A stretch of 11,356 nt of DNA. Source: Christensenella sp. UBA1750 (GTDB lineage: Bacteria > Bacillota > Clostridia > Christensenellales > UBA1750). Shown here one piece after another: positions 7,356-11,356 of the stretch. The position numbers and the translations under genes were made by a program. Within the stretch, counting starts at the first letter, position 1, and the number at the start of each line of letters is the position of its first letter. Under the pieces are notes generated by a model, which was not told the DNA's origin, did not search any database, and saw only the letters and a list, made by a program, of their open reading frames with translations. The DNA is taken from assembly GCA_002315655.1 (NCBI GenBank), contig DCHO01000067.1, positions 401 to 11,756 on the forward strand, in the 5' to 3' direction.

Positions 7356-7380
7356 AAAAGGGGCGGGGTTTCCCCGCCCC
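7356..7380 (-). terminator. Intrinsic-terminator-like hairpin after the 7404-8255 gene
   Basis: On the minus strand a perfect 9-bp all-G/C stem (7372-7380 with 7360-7368, loop AAA) is followed by TTTT (7359-7356). It begins 24 bases after the upstream gene's stop codon, as a terminator would. The T-run is short, and the Shine-Dalgarno of the lipoprotein gene follows within about 10 bases, so partial read-through is likely if the lipoprotein gene has no promoter of its own. Confidence 0.55.
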
Positions 7381-7403
7381 ATGAAAAACGGGGTTTGTGG
7401 TTT

Positions 7404-8255
7404 TTATTTGAGAACTTCGGTGCGGTTGGGGGAATTGCGGCCTTCCAAGATGGGGCGGCGGTGTTCCAGAGCGGCCATGGCGATCTCCACATCCTCATGC
7501 ACTTCTTCGCAGGTCATGGCACCGACGGTGACCATGTCGCAGGGGCGCAACGTGGCATAGGAGAAGGAGAGGCCGACGAAGGGGGAGCAACGTCCGGCGG
7601 CCATGGATTTGATGGTCATAACGGGCTTTTTGGCTTCCCAGATGATCTTATTGACCTGCTCGACCTCGACCTGCATCAGGAAAGACATACAGTTATAAAG
7701 CTGGATGTAGGTTTGCACGTCGTACTCGTTGGCATCGGAATAGAGGATGAGCTCGGGCATATGGGCGGAGAGGCCGGGGATCATGCCGCGGTCACGCACC
7801 ATGGAGAGGTAGTCGGGAAGGCGGTCGATGGTGCGCTTGTTCTTGTTGACAAGCTGTTCCACGGAGGAGTGGTGCAGCAGGCAGAAGGTGGCGCCGCCGT
7901 CGCGAACCCTGTCTAAAATGGCTTCGGTCTCTTTGCGGGCGGCTGCGTTGTCGTCCACGTTGATGATGGGGGTGTCGATGATGATGATGCCCTTGCCGGT
8001 CTTGTCCTCGGCGGCGTGGATGGCATCGTAGGTGAAGGGCTTATCGGAAAGAGGCCCCATGATGGCGTTGATGTCGTAGGAAAGGTAGGCTTCCAGCATC
8101 GCCTCGATAGCTTCCTTGTTGTGGTTCAGCCGCTTGATGTTGGCATCGGCAGCGGCAGAGGTGTGCGACCAGCCGTAGACCCAGTTGGTGCCCATGAGCA
8201 TACGGGGAAGGGAGACACCGGCAACCTCGGTGCGGGGGAAGGGCTTGTTTGACAT
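7404..8255 (-). CDS. Uncharacterised protein, possible aldo/keto-reductase-like TIM barrel
   Basis: I do not recognise a named family for this 283-residue protein. Alternating strands and helices suggest a TIM barrel: LPRMLMGTNW at 16-25, GIIIIDTP at 89-96, ATFCLLHHSS at 122-131, MIPGLSAHMPE at 158-168, YDVQTYIQLYN at 178-188, KPVMTIKSMAAGR at 210-222 and MVTVGAMTCEEVHEDVEIA at 241-259. The order of the last four resembles the second half of aldo/keto reductases, but I cannot place the usual Asp-Tyr-Lys-His catalytic set, so an NADPH oxidoreductase role is doubtful. No signal peptide or membrane segment is seen. The start at 8255 is fixed by AAGGAGGA; a start at 8390 would translate repeat DNA. 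It lies downstream of a sugar-isomerase-like gene on the same strand, across a 512-bp repeat-filled gap. Confidence 0.85.
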   Translation of the reverse strand: MSNKPFPRTEVAGVSLPRMLMGTNWVYGWSHTSAAADANIKRLNHNKEAIEAMLEAYLSYDINAIMGPLSDKPFTYDAIHAAEDKTGKGIIIIDTPIINVDDNAAARKETEAILDRVRDGGATFCLLHHSSVEQLVNKNKRTIDRLPDYLSMVRDRGMIPGLSAHMPELILYSDANEYDVQTYIQLYNCMSFLMQVEVEQVNKIIWEAKKPVMTIKSMAAGRCSPFVGLSFSYATLRPCDMVTVGAMTCEEVHEDVEIAMAALEHRRPILEGRNSPNRTEVLK

Positions 8256-8280
8256 AAATGTGTCCTCCTTGGGTGGGGAT

Positions 8281-8412
8281 GCACTCCGGCAGGTTCCCCC
8301 GCAAGGGGGAACCTGCCGGAGTGCCGGGCGCGGCGTAACCGCGCCCGGGGACTCCCTCAGTTTTGAAGATGGGATAAATCCCATCTTCAAAACAGCTCCC
8401 CCGCAAGCGGAG
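8281..8412. repeat. Triple hairpin mosaic element (copy h)
   Basis: Three units lie in a row: a perfect 20-bp stem (8281-8300 with 8305-8324) closed by the GNRA-type loop GCAA; an 8-bp stem (8326-8333 with 8339-8346, loop CGTAA) identical to that at 47-67; and a perfect 14-bp stem (8361-8374 with 8379-8392, loop TAAA) set in the frame CTCAG...ACAGCTCCCCC. It starts 25 bases upstream of the 7404-8255 coding start. The unit order (variable hairpin, CGTAA hairpin, CAG...CAGCTCCCC module) repeats copy a. Confidence 0.85.
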
Positions 8413-8421
8413 GCGCCAGGT

Positions 8422-8527
8422 ACGCCGCCTGCGGGCGGGAGAGGGAACGAAGGAATGAAGACTGAAGACTGAAAATTGAAAAATGAAGAATGAGGGATGA
8501 GGGCGGGGAGACCCCTCCCCTACGGTT
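8422..8527 (+). repeat. 106-bp direct repeat, unit 1
   Basis: The unit starts with the palindromic core CCGCCTGCGGGCGG, runs through a GAA/TGAA-rich stretch (about 8450-8493), and ends in a GGGCGGGGAGACCCC...CCCCTACGG block. It aligns without gaps to 8636-8741, with about six differences by eye (near 94% identity). No coding frame or transposase is associated. Confidence 0.85.
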
Positions 8528-8570
8528 AGCCGGGGGAACCTACGCCTGTGGGCAGGAGAGGAGACCCCTT

Positions 8571-8629
8571 CAGTCATTTTACAAGCAAGCTTGCAAAATG
8601 CCAGCTTCCCCATCTGCGGACGGGGAAGC
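8571..8629. repeat. CAGTCA...CAGCTTCCCC module (copy c)
   Basis: An imperfect 12-bp stem (8575-8586 with 8589-8600, one mismatch) is preceded by CCCTTCAGT and followed by CAGCTTCCCC. A second stem then pairs GCTTCCCC (8604-8611) with GGGGAAGC (8622-8629). It lies between the two 106-bp direct repeats. The frame matches copies a, h and d while the inner stem sequence differs. Confidence 0.75.
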
Positions 8630-8635
8630 CAGAGA

Positions 8636-8741
8636 ACGCCGCCTGCGGGCGGGAGAGGGAACGAAGGAATGAATATTGAAGACTGAAAAATGAAGAATGA
8701 AGAATGAGGGACGAGGGCGGGGAGACCCCGCCCCTACGGTT
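8636..8741 (+). repeat. 106-bp direct repeat, unit 2
   Basis: Second unit of the repeat at 8422-8527, in the same orientation with a 214-bp period. It ends 26 bases before the stop codon of the 8768-9595 gene. With copies h and c it fills almost all of the 512-bp gap 8256-8767, in which no gene is credible. Confidence 0.85.
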
Positions 8742-8767
8742 CAACGGGGAAGCCTATGCGGGGATTT

Positions 8768-9595
8768 TTACAGGGCGCGGACGTAGTCGCAGGACATCTT
8801 GGCGGCATCCAGAGAGGGGCGCTCGGAGGAGCGATCCTGCTCGACGACGAACCAGGTGGCGCCGGATTCGAGGCCGGCCTTGATGATCTCGGGGATGTTC
8901 TGCTTGCCGTAGCCCACGGGGCGGAAGTCGAAGGCGGGCTCCTTGTTGGCCTCGACCTTCACATCGTCAGAGCCGTCGGCCTTGATGAGGGCGTACATGG
9001 CTTCGCCTTCCTTCTTCGCGCCGATGAAGTCCTTGAGGTGCACGATGGGGCAGCGGTTTGCATACTTGCGGATGTAGGCGGCGGGGTCTTCCCCGGCGAC
9101 CTTGACCCAGCAGGTGTCCAATTCGGTGGCGAGAATGTCAGCGGGCGTGGCGGCGTAGAGGAAATCGAGGCCGTACATCCCGGAGAGCTGAATGAACTCA
9201 AAGTCGTGGTTGTGGTAGAGGAGCTGAATGCCGTTCTGCTTGCACAGCGCACCGAAGGTGTAGACGGTCTTGATGGCCTCGGCAAAGCCGGGAGCGCCGG
9301 GACGCAGTTCTTCGGAAAGGTAGGGGATGGCGATGTACTTGCAGCCTAAGTACTTGTGATATTCGATGGTGCCTTCCATGTCGGCAACGATGGAATCGTA
9401 GGGAACGTGGGAGGAGACGGCGACAAGGCCGGTCTTGTCTAAGATCGCCTTGACCTCTTCCTTGGTCTTGCCGTAGAAGCCGGCGAACTCCACGCCGTCA
9501 TAGCCGTATTCCTTGAGCTTTTCGCAGACGAGCTCAAGATTGGTTTCCGCCACGTCTCTTGCGGAATAGATCTGATAACCGAGTTTGATGTTCAT
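8768..9595 (-). CDS. Sugar phosphate isomerase/epimerase family protein (xylose-isomerase-like TIM barrel)
   Basis: The 275-residue protein is a typical single-domain member of the AP-endonuclease-2/xylose-isomerase-like TIM-barrel group, which holds inosose dehydratases, hydroxypyruvate isomerases and sugar epimerases. Signatures are MNIKLGYQIYS at 1-11, GYDGVEFAGFYG at 31-42, His63 (SSHV), YHNHDFEF at 127-134, ATELDTCWV at 156-164 with Asp160, VHLKDF at 185-190, PVGYG at 226-230 and Glu252 (VVEQD). The HNH, Asp and final Glu are the likely metal and substrate ligands. The substrate is not predictable. The start at 9595 has AAGGAGG 8 bases upstream and its own promoter. It is the first of five minus-strand genes. 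It belongs to the same superfamily as the N-terminal domain of the fusion protein, but shows little motif-level similarity to it, so recent duplication is unlikely. Confidence 0.92.
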   Translation of the reverse strand: MNIKLGYQIYSARDVAETNLELVCEKLKEYGYDGVEFAGFYGKTKEEVKAILDKTGLVAVSSHVPYDSIVADMEGTIEYHKYLGCKYIAIPYLSEELRPGAPGFAEAIKTVYTFGALCKQNGIQLLYHNHDFEFIQLSGMYGLDFLYAATPADILATELDTCWVKVAGEDPAAYIRKYANRCPIVHLKDFIGAKKEGEAMYALIKADGSDDVKVEANKEPAFDFRPVGYGKQNIPEIIKAGLESGATWFVVEQDRSSERPSLDAAKMSCDYVRAL

Positions 9596-9647
9596 GAATT
9601 TTTCCTCCTTAAAGTCGGGTTGAAGTCAGTAAAAAACCTGTAAACTT

Positions 9648-9676
9648 ATAATAGCAGATTTTATAGGGAAGTTCAA
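9648..9676 (-). promoter_or_regulatory. Sigma-A promoter of the 8768-9595 gene
   Basis: On the minus strand, TTGAAC (9676-9671) and TATTAT (9653-9648) are spaced by 17 bases, and a TGC just before the -10 box gives an extended -10. Transcription should start near 9641, with a leader of about 45 bases. It is the only strong promoter found for the five minus-strand genes. Confidence 0.8.
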
Positions 9677-9812
9677 TGCTTTACCGGGAAAAGAATCTAT
9701 GGATTTTATGAAGGAAAAGCATCAAAAATGAAGGGAGAATTGCAATCGACTTGCAAAACACCGTTTGAACAAGTTTTTTACAACTTTATTTTGAATTTTG
9801 ACCGAAAATCAC

Positions 9813-9841
9813 TTGCATAATTTCGGGATTTGTGGTAAATT
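9813..9841 (+). promoter_or_regulatory. Probable promoter of the aminotransferase gene
   Basis: TTGCAT (-35, 9813-9818) and TAAATT (-10, 9836-9841) are 17 bases apart, with a TGG extended -10 element at 9833-9835. The predicted leader is about 100 bases and includes a TGCGC/GCGCA stem (9858-9873) followed by a T7 run (9878-9884), and a GGGGA/TCCCC hairpin (9907-9920). Confidence 0.55.
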
Positions 9842-9948
9842 TTCATCATCGGTTCTCTGCGCGATCCTGCGCAAGAATTTTTTTCACTGCAAAAACGTCA
9901 TTTTCCGGGGAATTTTCCCCAATGCAATAGAAAGGTCAGGATACAAAA

Positions 9949-11145
9949 ATGAAGGTTTCTTCCCGTTGTCTGGCGATTCCCGGCTCGCCCACGTTGGCGA
10001 TCAACGCAAAGGCAAAAGAATTGAAGGCGCAGGGGTTGGATGTGGTCGGCTTCGGTGCCGGCGAGCCCGACTTTGACACGCCGGAAAATATCCGTGATGC
10101 CGCAAAGGAAGCGCTGGATCAGGGGATGACCCGCTACACGCCCGCTTACGGAAGCCCTGAATTGCAGAAGGCGGTGTGCGGAAAATTTTTGAAGGACAAC
10201 GGTATTGTCTATAAGCCGTCCCAGATCGTGATCTCCAACGGCGCCAAGCAGTCCCTGTTCAATTCCTTTATGGCGCTCTGTGAGGAAGGCGACGAGGTGC
10301 TGATCCCCGGGCCTTACTGGGTGTCCTACCCCGAGATTGTGAAAATGGCGGGCGGCGTGCCCGTGCCCGTGATGGGCGCACCCGAAAACAGCTTCAAGCC
10401 CACGGCGGAGGAAATCGAGAGCAAGGTGACGGACAGAACCCGCGCCATCATCCTCACCTCCCCCAACAATCCCAACGGCTATGTGTTTTCCAAGGAAGAA
10501 TTGACTGCCATCGGCAATTTGGCCGTGAAGCATGATTTCTACATTGTGGCGGACGAGATTTACGAGTTCCTGATTTATGACGGGGAGAAGCACGTTTCCA
10601 TCGCGTCCATCTGCCCGGAATTTTATGACAGAACCATCACCATCAACGGCGTTTCCAAGGCTTATGCCATGACCGGCTGGCGCATCGGCTACACCGCCTC
10701 CCCCGAAAACGTGGCCAAGGCCATGACCAATTACCAGAGCCATTCCACCTCCGGCCCCAACACCATCGCCCAGTATGCCGCGGTGAGGGCACTGGAAAGC
10801 CCTGCCGAGGAACGGAACCGGATGGTCAAGGAGTTTGAAAAGAGAAAGAACCGCATCTGCGAGATGATCAACGCCATCCCCGGCATCTCCTGCGTGGAGC
10901 CCAAGGGCGCGTTCTATGTGATGATGAAGGTCTCCGACCTCTTTGGGAAGAAGTGCGCAGACGGCGAGGTCATTACCGACTGCGACAGCTTTGCAAAGCT
11001 GCTGCTGGCGAAGAATCTGGTGGCCGTGGTGCCCGGGAGCGGCTTTGGCACCGGCGACTATGTGCGCCTGTCCTATGCCATCTCCATGGAGACCATCGAA
11101 AAGGGCATTACCCGCATCGGGGAATTTGTGGCGGGGTTGGAATAG
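9949..11145 (+). CDS. Class I PLP-dependent aminotransferase (aspartate aminotransferase-like)
   Basis: The 398-residue protein is full length for fold-type I, subgroup Ib aminotransferases (AspB type). Visible signatures are FGAGEPDFDTP at 35-45, Tyr63 in TRYTPAYG, SNGAKQSL at 96-103, PNNPNG at 172-177 with Asn174, ADEIYE at 201-206 with Asp202 and Tyr205, SKAYAMTGWRIGY at 236-248 with PLP-binding Lys237 and Arg245, and YVRLSYA at 371-377 with carboxylate-binding Arg373. It should transfer amino groups between an amino acid, probably aspartate, and 2-oxoglutarate in the cytoplasm; prephenate or aromatic substrates are possible in this subgroup. The start at 9949 is supported by AGGA 7 bases upstream. 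It is transcribed alone, divergent from the isomerase-like gene. Confidence 0.95.
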   Translation: MKVSSRCLAIPGSPTLAINAKAKELKAQGLDVVGFGAGEPDFDTPENIRDAAKEALDQGMTRYTPAYGSPELQKAVCGKFLKDNGIVYKPSQIVISNGAKQSLFNSFMALCEEGDEVLIPGPYWVSYPEIVKMAGGVPVPVMGAPENSFKPTAEEIESKVTDRTRAIILTSPNNPNGYVFSKEELTAIGNLAVKHDFYIVADEIYEFLIYDGEKHVSIASICPEFYDRTITINGVSKAYAMTGWRIGYTASPENVAKAMTNYQSHSTSGPNTIAQYAAVRALESPAEERNRMVKEFEKRKNRICEMINAIPGISCVEPKGAFYVMMKVSDLFGKKCADGEVITDCDSFAKLLLAKNLVAVVPGSGFGTGDYVRLSYAISMETIEKGITRIGEFVAGLE

Positions 11146-11214
11146 AGGGGGAGTGCCCTCTCAGTCATTTTTCGGCAAGCCGAAAAATGACAGCTCTCCC
11201 GCACGCGGGCGAGC
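11146..11214. repeat. CAGTCA...TGACAGCTCTCCC repeat (copy d) after the aminotransferase
   Basis: Directly after the stop codon, GAGGG...CCCTC is followed by a 12-13 bp stem (11164-11176 with 11179-11191) in the frame CTCAGTCA...TGACAGCTCTCCC, and then by a GCTC-T-CCCGC / GCGGG-C-GAGC hairpin. The frame matches copies a, h and c. Confidence 0.78.
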
Positions 11215-11219
11215 CTTTT
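11193..11219 (+). terminator. Possible intrinsic terminator of the aminotransferase gene
   Basis: The last stem of copy d (11193-11202 with 11205-11214, one T/C mismatch) is followed by CTTTTG. The short T-run and tiny loop make this a moderate candidate; no better terminator is seen downstream of the gene. Confidence 0.4.
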
Positions 11220-11284
11220 GGTGTCCCGCCCCTTGATTTGCAGTAAACCGAATCGTTCGCGCCCCTGCAATGGGGGAGCCCAAG

Positions 11285-11313
11285 CTGTCAAAAAAGGTAA
11301 ATAAATGTATAAC
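11285..11313 (+). promoter_or_regulatory. Possible promoter reading out of the window
   Basis: CTGTCA (11285-11290) and TATAAC (11308-11313) are 17 bases apart, in a stretch that turns A+T-rich after the repeats. A gene starting beyond the window on the plus strand would be its target; none is visible here. Confidence 0.35.
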
Positions 11314-11356
11314 AAGACTTGAAATCATGCGCAAAGAAACGGGATAGATTTCACAG

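Larger units (their letters stand above)
9596..9948. other. A+T-rich divergent promoter region
   Basis: This 353-bp gap is visibly A+T-richer than the rest of the window and carries none of the palindromic repeats. It holds the promoters listed separately for the leftward and rightward genes. Between them (about 9735-9795) are a TTGCAA repeat (two copies 15 bases apart) and an AAGTT...AACTT inverted repeat near 9770-9785, which could bind a regulator. No coding frame is credible. Confidence 0.6.

Noticed and set aside
8256..8390. N-terminal extension of the 7404-8255 protein to 8390
   Set aside because: It would translate the palindromes of copy h; AAGGAGGA precedes the ATG at 8255.
8256..8767. 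Insertion sequence or transposon remnant
   Set aside because: There are repeats and hairpins but no transposase fragment, no paired terminal inverted repeats and no target-site duplication that I could identify.
9922..9930. Tiny upstream reading frame (ATG CAA TAG) in the aminotransferase leader
   Set aside because: It is two codons long with no Shine-Dalgarno site; such frames arise by chance.
9898..10743. 281-residue open frame antisense to the aminotransferase gene
   Set aside because: It is a shadow of a well-defined aminotransferase gene, with Gly/His-rich composition typical of reverse-strand reading and no recognisable motif.
1..11356. CRISPR array
   Set aside because: The repeats are few, irregularly spaced, of different lengths and palindromic, without regular unique spacers or cas genes.

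Overview
The window reads as chromosomal DNA of a G+C-rich gut-type member of the Clostridia, most likely an Oscillospiraceae/Ruminococcaceae relative. This rests on strong Shine-Dalgarno sites (AAGGAGG type), sigma-A promoters of TTGACA/TATAAT type, clostridial-looking carbohydrate genes, and above all G+C-rich palindromic intergenic repeats of the kind common in that family. No phage, integrase, insertion sequence, CRISPR array, rRNA or tRNA was recognised.

Layout: (1) a cytoplasmic SGNH/GDSL hydrolase on the minus strand (150-902); (2) divergent from it, behind a near-consensus promoter, an unusual 843-residue two-domain protein on the plus strand (1320-3851), which joins a complete sugar-phosphate-isomerase-like TIM barrel to a complete AMP-forming acyl-CoA ligase; (3) five minus-strand genes reading away from a promoter at 9648-9676: a xylose-isomerase-like TIM-barrel protein (8768-9595), an uncharacterised protein that faintly resembles aldo/keto reductases (7404-8255), a ComEC-type metallo-beta-lactamase lipoprotein (6507-7337), a GH29 alpha-L-fucosidase (5025-6392) and a SAM-dependent methyltransferase (3973-4716); (4) divergent from these, across an A+T-rich promoter region, a class I PLP-dependent aminotransferase (9949-11145).

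Almost every intergenic gap in (3) and both ends of the window carry mosaic palindromic repeats: long perfect hairpins, a small hairpin with variable stem and loop, a CAGTCA...TGACAG module, and a 106-bp sequence present twice in the same orientation. One pair of hairpins differs by a compensatory base-pair change, which points to selection on folding.

Functionally the genes look like accessory sugar and carboxylate metabolism: fucosidase, isomerases, an esterase-type hydrolase and acyl-CoA activation. The genes are not a recognisable named pathway, and no transporter or regulator lies in the window. The most noteworthy item is the isomerase-ligase fusion, which could form a carboxylate in one domain and activate it as a CoA thioester in the other. 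This is inference only.
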